Counted from the first letter of the stretch, positions 46,808-56,058 are shown. The stretch is 64,000 nt of DNA from Atlantibacter hermannii (GCA_900635495.1 LR134136.1:310001-374000), one strand, 5' to 3'. Notes: generated by a model not told the origin, from the letters alone. Numbers and translations: made by a program.

Positions 46808-49126
46808 TTAACGTTTTTTGCCGAAGGCGGCGGCGAGCGCATCGCCCATCGCGCTATTGCCCGACGGCTTATTATCACGCTGACGCGGTTTTTGCTGCTG
46901 CGCAGGACGCGAAGCGGGGGCGCCTGTGGTGCGGCGCGCACCGGTTTCGCCAGGCTGTTCATCAAGGCGCATGGTTAACGCGATGCGCTTACGTTGCAGA
47001 TCGACTTCCAGCACCTTCACTTTCACGATATCGCCCGCTTTCACCACCTTATGCGGATCGTCGATAAATTTATCGGACAGCGAAGAGATATGCACCAGCC
47101 CATCCTGATGGACGCCAATATCGACAAACGCGCCAAAGTTGGTGACGTTGGTCACCGCGCCTTCCAGTACCATGCCCGGCATCAGATCGTTCAGCGTTTC
47201 AACCCCTTCGGCAAACTGTGCGGTTTTGAACTCCGGACGCGGGTCGCGGCCCGGTTTTTCCAGTTCTTTAATGATGTCAGTCACCGTCGGCACGCCGAAT
47301 CGTTCATCGGTATAATCTGACGCTTTCAGATTGCGCAGTTCGTTACTGTTGCCCATCAGGTCGCGCAGCGACTGTTGGGTTGCAGCCAGAATGCGCTCGA
47401 CGATGGGATACGCTTCCGGGTGAACGGTAGAGGCGTCCAGCGGGTTGTCGCCGTGGTTGATCCTCAAAAAGCCCGCGCACTGCTCGAAGGCTTTCGGGCC
47501 CAGACGGCTGACTTTCAGCAGTTGCTGACGGTTCTGGAACTGACCGTTCTCGTCACGCCAGCTCACGATATTGTGCGCCATCATGCGCGTTAAACCGGCG
47601 ACGCGGGTCAACAGCGGTACCGAGGCAGTATTCAAATCCACGCCCACGGCGTTTACGCAGTCTTCCACTACCGCATCCAGCTTGCGCGCCAGCTGAGACT
47701 GGCTGACGTCGTGCTGGTACTGACCAACGCCAATGGATTTCGGATCAATTTTCACCAGTTCCGCCAGCGGGTCCTGCAGGCGGCGGGCGATAGACACCGC
47801 GCCACGTAGCGACACGTCCAGATCCGGGAATTCCAGCGCCGCCAGTTCAGACGCGGAATAGACCGATGCGCCCGCCTCGCTGACGATCACCTTTTGCGCT
47901 GTCACTTTCGGGAACTGCTTCTGCACGTCGAGGAAGAAACGTTCCGTCTCACGGGACGCGGTACCGTTGCCGATGGCGACCAGCTCAACGTTATGTTTTT
48001 CGCACAGGGCGGCGATAACAACCGCCGCTTTCGCTGCCTGGCCGGTATGCGGATAAATGGTATCGGTTGCGACCAGTTTACCAGTGCCGTCCACCACCGC
48101 GACTTTTACCCCGGTACGCAGGCCCGGATCGAGACCCATGGTGGCGCGCAGTCCGGCGGGAGCTGCCATCAGCAGATCATGCAGGTTACGGGCGAATACG
48201 TTAATGGCTTCTTCTTCGGCGCGCTCGCGCACCGTGCTCATCAGTTCGGTTTCCAGATGCATCAATACCTTGATGCGCCAGGTCCAGCTCACGACGGCGC
48301 GACGCCAGCTGTCCGCCGGGGCGTTATTCAGACGCAGTCCCAGGTGATCGATAATGATCTGTTCACAGTGGCTTTCACGCGGCGGCTCGTCGAATTGTGG
48401 ATCAGCATTCAGCGCCAGTTGCAGCACGCCTTCGTTGCGACCGCGGAACATCGCCAGCGCGCGGTGCGACGGGACGCTGGAAATGGGTTCGTGATGGTCG
48501 AAGTAGTCGCGGAATTTCGCGCCTTCTTCCTCTTTGCCGCTGACGACGCTGGCCACCAGATGGGCGTTTTTCCATAAATAATCACGCACTTTGGCGAGCA
48601 GTCCGGCGTCTTCGGCGAAGCGTTCCATCAGGATATAGCGCGCCCCGTCAAGGGCGGCCTTGGTGTCGGCCACGCCCTTGTCGGCATCAATATATTTCGC
48701 CGCTTCGGTTTCCGGATCGTGAGACGGCGTGTTCCACAGCAGGTCAGCCAGCGGCTCCAGGCCCGCTTCAATAGCAATTTGCCCGCGAGTACGGCGCTTC
48801 GGCTTATACGGCAGGTATAAATCTTCAAGTTCGGTTTTACTGAGCGTACCGTTAATGGCCGACGCTAACTCAGGCGTGAGTTTGCCTTGCTCTTCAATCG
48901 ATTTAATAATCGACTGGCGGCGCTCTTCCAGTTCGCGTAAATAGCCCAGACGGGTCTCAAGCTGACGCAATTGCGTGTCGTCCAGACCACCGGTCACTTC
49001 CTTACGATACCGGGCGATAAACGGTACGGTGTTCCCTTCATCAAGCAGGCGAACGGCAGCGGCGACCTGTTCGGCTCTGGCCTGAAGTTCACCGGCGATA
49101 ATACGGCTGAGTGAATCATTCATCAT
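46808..49126 (-). CDS. yhgF: YhgF, Tex-family RNA-binding protein
   Basis: Homologue of Tex, a transcription/RNA-associated factor; 772 residues from the ATG at 49126 (MMNDSLSRIIAGELQ), E. coli 773. Domains in order: helical Tex N-terminal region, YqgF-like RNase H fold (about 320–455, MGLDPGLRTGVKVAVVD), helix-hairpin-helix segments, and a C-terminal S1 RNA-binding domain (about 650–720, GMVLEGAVTNVTNFGAFVDIGVHQDGLVH). The tail is basic and low-complexity. The frame extends upstream, but only to non-homologous sequence. It is divergent from greB. Confidence 0.96.
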   Translation of the reverse strand: MMNDSLSRIIAGELQARAEQVAAAVRLLDEGNTVPFIARYRKEVTGGLDDTQLRQLETRLGYLRELEERRQSIIKSIEEQGKLTPELASAINGTLSKTELEDLYLPYKPKRRTRGQIAIEAGLEPLADLLWNTPSHDPETEAAKYIDADKGVADTKAALDGARYILMERFAEDAGLLAKVRDYLWKNAHLVASVVSGKEEEGAKFRDYFDHHEPISSVPSHRALAMFRGRNEGVLQLALNADPQFDEPPRESHCEQIIIDHLGLRLNNAPADSWRRAVVSWTWRIKVLMHLETELMSTVRERAEEEAINVFARNLHDLLMAAPAGLRATMGLDPGLRTGVKVAVVDGTGKLVATDTIYPHTGQAAKAAVVIAALCEKHNVELVAIGNGTASRETERFFLDVQKQFPKVTAQKVIVSEAGASVYSASELAALEFPDLDVSLRGAVSIARRLQDPLAELVKIDPKSIGVGQYQHDVSQSQLARKLDAVVEDCVNAVGVDLNTASVPLLTRVAGLTRMMAHNIVSWRDENGQFQNRQQLLKVSRLGPKAFEQCAGFLRINHGDNPLDASTVHPEAYPIVERILAATQQSLRDLMGNSNELRNLKASDYTDERFGVPTVTDIIKELEKPGRDPRPEFKTAQFAEGVETLNDLMPGMVLEGAVTNVTNFGAFVDIGVHQDGLVHISSLSDKFIDDPHKVVKAGDIVKVKVLEVDLQRKRIALTMRLDEQPGETGARRTTGAPASRPAQQQKPRQRDNKPSGNSAMGDALAAAFGKKR

Positions 49127-49261
49127 GGCAATTTCATCTGTTGGATGCGAAAATTTCAGGGCACAGTTATACGGACTGCCGGACGAAAATACCAGTCGCC
49201 GCATGATGCGGCACGGGATTCGGACTGTTCCGTTTATGTTTAATTAACCGAGAGTGAACGC

Positions 49262-49759
49262 GTGGCGACCAAACTGATTACCCGCGAAGGGTACAACAAG
49301 CTTAAGCAAGAGCATGACTATCTCTGGAATGAGAAACGCCCGGAAATCACGAAAATCGTCTCCTGGGCGGCGAGCCTCGGCGACCGTTCTGAAAACGCCG
49401 ATTACACCTTTAATAAACGCATCCTGCGCCAGATTGATCGCCGGGTGCATTTCCTGCGCAAGATCATGCCGCAGCTGCAAATCGTCGATTATTCACCTCA
49501 GCAGGAAGGGCGGGTGTTTTTTGGTGCCTGGGTGGAAATTGAAAACGACGCCGGAGACGTAAAAACCTTCCGCATCGTCGGACCGGAAGAGATTTATGGC
49601 GAACGCAAAGATTATATTTCTATCGACTCGCCCATGGCCCGCGCCGTTCTGAAAAAACAGGTGGATGAAGAGTTTGTGGTGAAAACCCCGGAAGGGGAGA
49701 AAATGTGGTTTGTGAACAGCATTCGCTATGAGAAAGGCGAAGGGGCACCGGGCCAATAA
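49262..49759 (+). CDS. greB: GreB, transcript cleavage factor
   Basis: Binds the RNA polymerase secondary channel and triggers cleavage of backtracked RNA. 165 residues (E. coli 158), starting at GTG 49262. The N-terminal coiled coil carries the acidic tip in AASLGDRSENADYTFNKR (Asp and Glu at about 40–44). A C-terminal FKBP-like domain (GRVFFGAWVEIEN... SIDSPMARAVLKK) follows. A short extension, GEGAPGQ, is added at the C-terminus. A possible seven-base hairpin (GCCAATA/TATTGGC, 49752–49772) spans the stop. In E. coli the next gene is ompR; here the uxu genes intervene. Confidence 0.95.
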   Translation: MATKLITREGYNKLKQEHDYLWNEKRPEITKIVSWAASLGDRSENADYTFNKRILRQIDRRVHFLRKIMPQLQIVDYSPQQEGRVFFGAWVEIENDAGDVKTFRIVGPEEIYGERKDYISIDSPMARAVLKKQVDEEFVVKTPEGEKMWFVNSIRYEKGEGAPGQ

Positions 49760-49787
49760 CAGGCGTATTGGCTCCCGCTATTAACCC

Positions 49788-50561
49788 TTAACCATCAACC
49801 TTATCCAGCGGCCAGGAGTCGAACAGGTAGCCGTCGAAGTAGATATCGTCGACGTTAGAGAACTCCAGCAGCCGCAGTTTGACGTTTTCCAGATGCTGCC
49901 ACATCGCCAGTTTCGCCGCTTTGGCGTCTTTCTTGATCAGTGCCGCCAGGATCTGTTTATGGTCGGACAGCCACTCTTTGCGATAGCGGGTATTATCCAG
50001 ATGACGGTGGAGCTGGCTCCACATCGGATTGTTTTCACGCCACTGCCATGACTGCTTAAACAACTCCACCAGCATGCTGTTATGAGTCGCTTCGGCTATC
50101 GCCAGATGAAACTGCATATCGCCGCTTTCCGTTTCATCGGGGGCGTCGGATGCCAGCTCCTGTTCTTCCAGCAATAAGGCCTGACGCATTTTCACAATAT
50201 CTTCCCGGGTCGCCTGAAGCGCTGCAAACTCGGCGATATTGCTTTCAAGCAGCTGGCGTGCCTGCAGCAGCTCAAATGGACCGGCGTCGTTGCACTGCGT
50301 CGTCGCGGTGGGGGTCTGCGCGGGTGCCGTTGGCGAAGAGATAACAAAAATGCCCGCGCCGCGCCGCACCTCTATCAGCCCTTCGATTTCCAGCATGATT
50401 AACGCTTCGCGTACAACGGTACGCGTGACGTTGAGCATTTCTGCTATTTCGCGTTCAGGAGGAAGGCGCTCGCCGATGGCGTACTGCTTCTGGTCAATCA
50501 TATTGCGCAGCATGACGCCGACTTCCTGATAAGGGCGCTGTTGAGTCGTGTTTGATTTCAT
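49788..50561 (-). CDS. uxuR: UxuR, hexuronate utilisation repressor
   Basis: FadR-subfamily GntR repressor of hexuronate catabolism, 257 residues as in E. coli UxuR. The N-terminal winged helix-turn-helix is ERLPPEREIAEMLNVTRTVVREALIMLEIEGLIEVRRGAG (about 32–70). The helical FCD effector domain holds metal/ligand His residues (MQFHLAIAEATHNSM, then DHKQILAALI). The C-terminal tail NVDDIYFDGYLFDSWPLDKVDG is nearly identical to E. coli. The residue 75–90 linker is divergent. Same strand as uxuB, but with its own predicted promoter after a terminator. Confidence 0.95.
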   Translation of the reverse strand: MKSNTTQQRPYQEVGVMLRNMIDQKQYAIGERLPPEREIAEMLNVTRTVVREALIMLEIEGLIEVRRGAGIFVISSPTAPAQTPTATTQCNDAGPFELLQARQLLESNIAEFAALQATREDIVKMRQALLLEEQELASDAPDETESGDMQFHLAIAEATHNSMLVELFKQSWQWRENNPMWSQLHRHLDNTRYRKEWLSDHKQILAALIKKDAKAAKLAMWQHLENVKLRLLEFSNVDDIYFDGYLFDSWPLDKVDG

Positions 50562-50622
50562 AAGGTTACGATCAGAGTAAGTCCGTGGCGAACGGGGTGG
50601 AAAACCGTCCGTAATGGGCCTG

Positions 50623-50650
50623 ACTATAGCATACCGGCGTGCAGAGTCAG
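50623..50650 (-). promoter_or_regulatory. Predicted uxuR promoter
   Basis: On the minus strand −35 CTGACT (plus 50645–50650), a 16-base spacer containing an extended TG, and −10 TATAGT (plus 50623–50628). It lies 62 bases upstream of the uxuR ATG, after the uxuB terminator. Confidence 0.5.
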
Positions 50651-50654
50651 TGAA

Positions 50655-50680
50655 GAAACAGGCCGCGTCACACGGCCTGT
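50655..50680 (-). terminator. Terminator after uxuB
   Basis: Minus-strand ACAGGCCG / CGGCCTGT stem (plus 50658–50665 and 50673–50680), seven-base loop, followed by TTCTTC. It sits just past the uxuB stop. Confidence 0.7.
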
Positions 50681-50687
50681 TAAAGGC

Positions 50688-52157
50688 TTACTGATTCAGG
50701 CTGGCGACCGCTGCGCGCGCGCCGTGCGCATTCAACGCTTCCAGCGCCTTCACCACAGCCGAAACAAATGCCGGATTTGCCGGTAAGTCATGACCGAAAA
50801 TCGCGTTCAGGCGCAACAGCGTGGTAACACGATCTTGTGCGCTGGCTTGCGCATTAACCGCCTGATACTCCGCTACCAGCGGATCGACCACCTCAATGGC
50901 ATTGCCGTGCTCGTCCACGCCCGCCACATAGCGCATCCACCCTGCCACGCCCAGCGCGAGATGCGACCAGTCATGACCCTCTGCCAGATGGCGGCGGACA
51001 GGATCAAGCATACGCTGCGGCAGCTTCTGGCTGCCGTCCATAGCGATTTGCCAGGTGCGGTGGCGCAGAGAAGGGTTACTGAACCGTTCAATCAGTAAAT
51101 GCGCGTAGGCGTCCAGATCGGTGCCTTCCGGCATAGAAAGCGTCGGCGCCTGTTCGCGCAGCATCAACGCCAGCGCCGCCGCGCGGTAATCCGGGTTGGT
51201 CATGGTATCGGCAATGGTATCGTAACCGCCCAGATAACCCAGGTATGCCAGGAACGAGTGGCTGCCGTTGAGCATCCGCAGCTTCATCATTTCAAACGGC
51301 ACCACGTCTTCAACAAACTGTGCGCCCACGCGGTCCCAGTCAGGACGGCCGTTAACGAAGTTATCTTCAATCACCCACTGGCGGAACGGTTCGCAGGCAA
51401 TCGCGCACGGGTCGTAAACGCCAAGCTGGCTGGCAATGTCATCCAGCGTTTCGGCGGTGGCGGCGGGGACGATACGGTCGACCATGGTGCACGGGAACGT
51501 AACGTGCGTTTCAATCCAGGCTGCGAGCGCGGGGTCGCGAGCTTGCGCCAGGCCAAGCACGGCGGCGCGCGCCACATGGCCGTTTTCCCGCACGTTATCG
51601 CAGGACATCACGGTAAACGCGTTGAGCCCTTGTTCACGTCGCAGGCGCAGCGCTTCAACAATATAGCCGATCGCAGATTTAGGTTCGCTGGGGTGGGCAA
51701 GATCGTGTTGGATCAGCGGGTCATTGAGATCCAGCTTTCCGCTGGCCGCTTCGGTGCAATAACCTTTTTCCGTCACCGTCAGTGAGACAATGGCGGTCTG
51801 CTCGCGGGCCATGGCTGTCAGTATACCGGCACAGCCGTCAATTGCCGGATGCAACGCCTCTTTCATCGAGCCGATAATTTTCAGTTCGGTGCTTTGCGCG
51901 CCTTTTTCCGCCACCGTGTACAGCAGGTTTTGCTTTTTCAGGTTTTCGATCAGCGTCTGGTCATTGCCGGGCATCAGGTTAACTTCGCAAATCCCCCAGT
52001 CGCTGTCGGACTGCTCCAGCAGGTGATGGGTGTACAGCGCCTGATGCGCACGATGAAATGCGCCGCAGCCAAGATGAACAATCCGGGATGACAGACGTGC
52101 GTTATCCCACAGCGGACGCGCCACGGGCAGCGTGCTGTTAGCAATAGTCGGTTCCAT
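50688..52157 (-). CDS. uxuB: UxuB, D-mannonate oxidoreductase (fructuronate reductase)
   Basis: Reduces D-fructuronate to D-mannonate with NADH in the glucuronate pathway. 489 residues (E. coli 486), long-chain mannitol dehydrogenase family. The nucleotide-binding start RIVHLGCGAFHRAHQALYTHHLL is at about 25–47. The catalytic region includes FEMMKLRMLNGSHSFLAYLGYL (about 285–306). The C-terminus ends GARAAVASLNQ. GGAG precedes the ATG at 52157. It lies 80 bases after uxuA, with a stem-loop in the gap. Confidence 0.96.
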   Translation of the reverse strand: MEPTIANSTLPVARPLWDNARLSSRIVHLGCGAFHRAHQALYTHHLLEQSDSDWGICEVNLMPGNDQTLIENLKKQNLLYTVAEKGAQSTELKIIGSMKEALHPAIDGCAGILTAMAREQTAIVSLTVTEKGYCTEAASGKLDLNDPLIQHDLAHPSEPKSAIGYIVEALRLRREQGLNAFTVMSCDNVRENGHVARAAVLGLAQARDPALAAWIETHVTFPCTMVDRIVPAATAETLDDIASQLGVYDPCAIACEPFRQWVIEDNFVNGRPDWDRVGAQFVEDVVPFEMMKLRMLNGSHSFLAYLGYLGGYDTIADTMTNPDYRAAALALMLREQAPTLSMPEGTDLDAYAHLLIERFSNPSLRHRTWQIAMDGSQKLPQRMLDPVRRHLAEGHDWSHLALGVAGWMRYVAGVDEHGNAIEVVDPLVAEYQAVNAQASAQDRVTTLLRLNAIFGHDLPANPAFVSAVVKALEALNAHGARAAVASLNQ

Positions 52158-52205
52158 TCTAAACTCCGGGCAGTGGGGCTGCCTGAATGTATATTTGAAA
52201 GGAGA

Positions 52206-52231
52206 CAGGGCGCAGCGGCAGCCGCGCCCTG
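52206..52231 (-). terminator. Intercistronic stem-loop between uxuA and uxuB
   Basis: CAGGGCGC (52206–52213) pairs with GCGCCCTG (52224–52231), an eight-base GC-rich stem with a ten-base loop. No strong T tract follows on the minus strand, so it may only slow read-through or protect uxuA mRNA. Confidence 0.5.
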
Positions 52232-52237
52232 AGAAGG

Positions 52238-53422
52238 TTAGTTGCTAAAGAAAGCGCGCTGGATAGCCAGTTCCACACCGCGTACTTCGGCCAGGCCTTT
52301 TAAGCGGCCAATGGCGGAGTAGCCAGGGTTGGTCTTTTTCTTTAAATCATCCAGCATCTGATGACCGTGGTCCGGACGCATCGGGATCGGGTCTTCAGCG
52401 CCTTCATCTTTACGGCGATGTTCTTCTTCAACGATGGCTTTTACAACTTCGTACATGTCCACATCGCCGGCAAGATGCGCCGCTTCGTGGAAGGTCTTCG
52501 GATTGTCTTCACGCATCGTTGAACGCAGGTGAGTGAAGTAAATACGCGGGCCGAACTGTTTGATCATATCCACCAGATCGTTGTCGGCACGTACGCCGTA
52601 AGAGCCGGTGCACATGGTAAAGCCGTTGGCCATGCTTGCGACGGTGTCTACCATCCACTGCATGTCTTCAATGGTGGACACGATGCGCGGCAATCCGAGG
52701 ATAGGACGCGGCGGATCGTCCGGGTGCACTGCCATACGCACGCCAACCTGTTCGGCGACCGGAATAATGCCTTTCAGGAAGTAAGCGAAGTTCTCGCGCA
52801 GTTTGGCTTTATCGATATCGGCGTAACGTTCAAGGTGTTTGCTGAATTGCTCAAGCGTATAACCCTCTTCCGCGCCCGGCAGACCGGCGATGATATTGCG
52901 GGTTAAACGCGCTTTATCTTCTTCGCTCATGGCGGCGAAGCGGGCATGAGCCTGTTCGACTTCTTCAGCGGTATAGTCCGCTTCCGCGCCAGGGCGTTTC
53001 AGCAGGTGAATTTCGAACGCGGCAAATTCAATCTGGTCGAAACGCAGCGCTTTGGAGCCGTCCGGCAGAACATATTCGAGATCGGTGCGGGTCCAGTCCA
53101 GAACCGGCATAAAGTTGTAGCAGACGGTGTAGATACCGCATTCGGCGAGATTGCGAATGGACTGCTGGTAATTTTTGATCCACAGATCATACTGCCCACT
53201 GTGGGTTTTGATGTCTTCATGGATGGGAATACTTTCCACTACAGACCACACCAGCCCGGCGTCTTCCACGATGGCTTTACGCTTCAGGATTTCCTCGACG
53301 GTCCACACTTCGCCGTTAGGGATGTGGTGAAGCGCGGTGACCACGCCTGTCGCACCGGCTTGTCTAACATCTGAAAGGGTCACCGGATCGTTTGGGCCGT
53401 ACCAGCGCCATGTCTGCTTCAT
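52238..53422 (-). CDS. uxuA: UxuA, mannonate dehydratase
   Basis: Dehydrates D-mannonate to 2-keto-3-deoxygluconate, which then enters the Entner–Doudoroff route. 394 residues, the E. coli length; a metal-dependent TIM-barrel enzyme. It begins MKQTWRWYGPNDPVTLSDVRQAGATG. The metal and substrate region includes RMAVHPDDPPRPILGLPRIVST (about 225–246), CTGSYGVR, and the His-rich end MRPDHGHQML. AGAGG precedes the ATG at 53422. First gene of the uxuAB operon, divergent from ompR. Confidence 0.96.
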   Translation of the reverse strand: MKQTWRWYGPNDPVTLSDVRQAGATGVVTALHHIPNGEVWTVEEILKRKAIVEDAGLVWSVVESIPIHEDIKTHSGQYDLWIKNYQQSIRNLAECGIYTVCYNFMPVLDWTRTDLEYVLPDGSKALRFDQIEFAAFEIHLLKRPGAEADYTAEEVEQAHARFAAMSEEDKARLTRNIIAGLPGAEEGYTLEQFSKHLERYADIDKAKLRENFAYFLKGIIPVAEQVGVRMAVHPDDPPRPILGLPRIVSTIEDMQWMVDTVASMANGFTMCTGSYGVRADNDLVDMIKQFGPRIYFTHLRSTMREDNPKTFHEAAHLAGDVDMYEVVKAIVEEEHRRKDEGAEDPIPMRPDHGHQMLDDLKKKTNPGYSAIGRLKGLAEVRGVELAIQRAFFSN

Positions 53423-53475
53423 GCTTTACCTCTGCTCGGTCTCATTGTGCCATAACGGCATCGTGAAATGGCTTT

Positions 53476-53489
53476 ATTGGTTGACCACT
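53476..53489. promoter_or_regulatory. UxuR/ExuR-type operator 1
   Basis: ATTGGTTGACCACT, the palindrome ATTGGTNNACCAAT with two mismatches, 54 bases upstream of uxuA. Confidence 0.6.
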
Positions 53490-53590
53490 GGCGAATAACT
53501 TTGCGTTTGATAAGCATAGTGGTCTAACAACTCGCTTTATTGGCATACAACTTCGGCTAAAAAGGTGTAAAAGTCAATGGTGAAAGGCGA

Positions 53591-53604
53591 ATTGGTTAAC
53601 CATG
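53591..53604. promoter_or_regulatory. UxuR/ExuR-type operator 2
   Basis: ATTGGTTAACCATG matches ATTGGTNNACCAAT at all but the last two bases. Confidence 0.6.
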
Positions 53605-53676
53605 TCACAGTTTATTCAGGCTGTTAATCGAACGTTAAATCGGAATGGAAGGGGTATTTGGCGTCAGTCTGTTGAT

Positions 53677-53690
53677 ATTGGTCAACCAAT
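53677..53690. promoter_or_regulatory. UxuR/ExuR-type operator 3
   Basis: ATTGGTCAACCAAT is a perfect 6+2+6 palindrome of the hexuronate-regulator type, flanked by AT (A/T on both sides). It is about 260 bases from uxuA and 270 from ompR. Confidence 0.7.
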
Positions 53691-53962
53691 TTTATGAAGG
53701 GGTGAGAAATCACTGATGCCCGCACACCCAGGTTTTTTTCCTGGCCTGACGTTGCGGCAATTTTGCGAGAGTGTGATGAAATGGGCAGATAACTCGCTGT
53801 TAAATATGCTTTGTAACAATTTCGGCTAGAATATATACCAGTTAAGTCTGGTAGTCAGCGTAGCCTTTTTTAGAATACGGTTAGTTAAAAAGGACCACAT
53901 CATGTTATTGCATGTGTCCGTTTTAAAGATAAGCGTATTCGAACCCTTTGGGAGTTAACACA

Positions 53963-54682
53963 ATGCAAGAGAATTATAAAATTCTGGTCGTGGATGACGA
54001 CATGCGCCTGCGCGCATTACTTGAACGTTATCTTACCGAGCAAGGCTTCCAGGTTCGCAGCGTGGCAAATGCTGAACAAATGGATCGTTTGCTGACGCGT
54101 GAGTCGTTTCACCTGATGGTTCTCGATCTCATGTTGCCGGGGGAAGACGGCCTGTCGATTTGCCGCCGCTTACGCAGCCAAAGCAACCCGATGCCGATTA
54201 TTATGGTGACGGCGAAAGGGGAAGAGGTGGATCGCATCGTCGGGCTGGAAATCGGCGCCGATGATTATATTCCTAAGCCCTTCAATCCGCGTGAACTGCT
54301 GGCACGTATTCGCGCTGTGCTGCGCCGCCAGGCGAATGAGCTGCCGGGCGCGCCTTCACAGGAGGAAGCGGTTATCGCCTTTGGCAAATTCAAACTTAAC
54401 CTCGGCACCCGTGAAATGTTCCGCGAAGACGAACCCATGCCGCTTACCAGCGGTGAATTCGCGGTGCTTAAAGCACTGGTCAGCCACCCGCGTGAACCGC
54501 TGTCCCGCGATAAACTAATGAATCTGGCGCGTGGCCGCGAGTATTCCGCGATGGAACGCTCTATCGACGTGCAGATTTCCCGCCTGCGCCGCATGGTGGA
54601 AGAAGATCCGGCGCACCCGCGTTATATCCAGACCGTTTGGGGTTTAGGCTACGTCTTTGTACCGGACGGCTCTAAAGCATGA
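53963..54682 (+). CDS. ompR: OmpR, osmolarity response regulator
   Basis: Response regulator controlling porin genes and other envelope functions; phosphorylated by EnvZ. 239 residues as in E. coli from ATG 53963 (MQENYKILVVDDDMRLRALL). The acidic pocket is Asp11/Asp12 and the phospho-acceptor is Asp55 in LMVLDLMLPGEDG. The conserved Lys is in YIPKPFNPREL. A C-terminal winged helix (about 135–235) binds DNA. The upstream frame to 53948 is open, but GGGAG suits the chosen start. It overlaps envZ by four bases. Confidence 0.98.
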   Translation: MQENYKILVVDDDMRLRALLERYLTEQGFQVRSVANAEQMDRLLTRESFHLMVLDLMLPGEDGLSICRRLRSQSNPMPIIMVTAKGEEVDRIVGLEIGADDYIPKPFNPRELLARIRAVLRRQANELPGAPSQEEAVIAFGKFKLNLGTREMFREDEPMPLTSGEFAVLKALVSHPREPLSRDKLMNLARGREYSAMERSIDVQISRLRRMVEEDPAHPRYIQTVWGLGYVFVPDGSKA

Positions 54683-56037
54683 AGCGACTGCGCTTCTCGC
54701 CGCGAAGCTCCTTTGCCAGAACCCTGTTGCTCATCGTCACCTTGCTGTTCGTCAGCCTGGTGACGACCTATTTAGTGGTGCTTAATTTCGCGATCCTGCC
54801 AAGCTTGCAGCAGTTCAATAAGGTTCTGGCGTACGAAGTCCGTATGTTAATGACCGATAAGCTGCAACTGGAGGACGGCACGCAGCTTGTGGTGCCGCCT
54901 GCGTTCAGACGCGAAATTTATCGTGAGCTCGGGATCTCGCTGTATTCCAATGAAGCGGCGGAAGACGCAGGGCTGCGCTGGGCGCAGCATTATGAGTTTT
55001 TAAGCCAGCAGATGGCGCAACAGCTTGGCGGCCCCACAGAAGTGCGCGTTGAGGTCAATAAAAGCTCGCCGGTGGTGTGGCTGAAGACCTGGTTGTCACC
55101 CAACATTTGGGTACGCGTTCCCCTGACGGAAATTCATCAGGGCGATTTCTCGCCGCTGTTTCGTTATACCCTCGCGATTATGCTGCTGGCTATTGGCGGC
55201 GCATGGCTGTTTATCCGCATCCAGAACCGACCGCTGGTGGATCTGGAGCATGCGGCCCTGCAGGTGGGTAAAGGCATTATTCCGCCGCCGCTGCGCGAAT
55301 ATGGCGCGTCGGAAGTGCGCTCGGTAACGCGTGCCTTCAACCATATGGCCGCTGGCGTGAAACAACTGGCCGATGACCGCACCTTACTGATGGCAGGGGT
55401 CAGTCACGATTTACGCACCCCGTTGACGCGCATTCGTCTCGCCACGGAAATGATGGGCGAAGAGGATGGTTATCTCGCTGAGTCCATCAATAAAGATATT
55501 GAAGAGTGCAACGCTATCATTGAGCAGTTCATTGACTATCTGCGCACCGGCCAGGAAATGCCGCTGGAAATGACGGATCTCAACAGTGTGCTGGGCGAAG
55601 TGGTGGCAGCGGAAAGCGGGTATGAACGTGAAATCGAAACCGACCTGCAACACGGCGAAATTATGGTGAATATCCATCCGCTGTCGATTAAACGTGCCGT
55701 GGCCAACATGGTGGTAAACGCGGCGCGCTATGGCAATGGGTGGATTAAAGTCAGTAGCGGCACTGAACTCAACCGTGGATGGTTCCAGGTGGAGGATGAT
55801 GGCCCGGGCATCAAGCCTGAACAGTTAAAGCATTTGCTCCAGCCTTTCGTGCGTGGCGACAGCGCCCGCAGTACCAGCGGCACCGGGCTCGGCTTAGCCA
55901 TCGTGCAGCGTATTATTGATAATCACAACGGTGCGCTGGATATCGGGCGCAGCGCGCGGGGCGGTTTGCGTATACGCGCCTGGTTGCCGGTGCCCGTACC
56001 TGTGACGCGGCAGCATCATCCGATGCGAGAAAGCTAA
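54679..56037 (+). CDS. envZ: EnvZ, osmosensor histidine kinase
   Basis: Inner-membrane sensor kinase/phosphatase for OmpR; 452 residues (E. coli 450). TM1 is at about 15–37 and TM2 near 160–180, with a periplasmic loop between. HAMP domain follows, then the H box with His243 in GVSHDLRTPLTRIRL. N, G1 and G2 boxes are in NMVVNAARYGNGW, VEDDGPGI and GTGLGLAIVQRI. The ATG overlaps the ompR stop. A bidirectional terminator separates it from convergent pckA. Confidence 0.98.
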   Translation: MKRLRFSPRSSFARTLLLIVTLLFVSLVTTYLVVLNFAILPSLQQFNKVLAYEVRMLMTDKLQLEDGTQLVVPPAFRREIYRELGISLYSNEAAEDAGLRWAQHYEFLSQQMAQQLGGPTEVRVEVNKSSPVVWLKTWLSPNIWVRVPLTEIHQGDFSPLFRYTLAIMLLAIGGAWLFIRIQNRPLVDLEHAALQVGKGIIPPPLREYGASEVRSVTRAFNHMAAGVKQLADDRTLLMAGVSHDLRTPLTRIRLATEMMGEEDGYLAESINKDIEECNAIIEQFIDYLRTGQEMPLEMTDLNSVLGEVVAAESGYEREIETDLQHGEIMVNIHPLSIKRAVANMVVNAARYGNGWIKVSSGTELNRGWFQVEDDGPGIKPEQLKHLLQPFVRGDSARSTSGTGLGLAIVQRIIDNHNGALDIGRSARGGLRIRAWLPVPVPVTRQHHPMRES

Positions 56038-56058
56038 CCGCAACGCGTATCGCGGGCA

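Larger units (their letters stand above)
53423..53962. promoter_or_regulatory. uxuA–ompR divergent control region
   Basis: 540 bases without a gene. The uxuA-proximal half contains three ATTGGT–ACCAAT type operators. On the ompR side, a −10-like TAGAAT lies at 53827–53832. Its upstream sequence, TTTGTAACAATTT, resembles the E. coli ompB promoter region. No convincing CRP site was identified. Confidence 0.6.

Noticed and set aside
51099..51785. 228-codon open frame antisense to uxuB
   Set aside because: High Arg/His/Gly content typical of reverse translation of a GC-rich gene; no start signal or homology.
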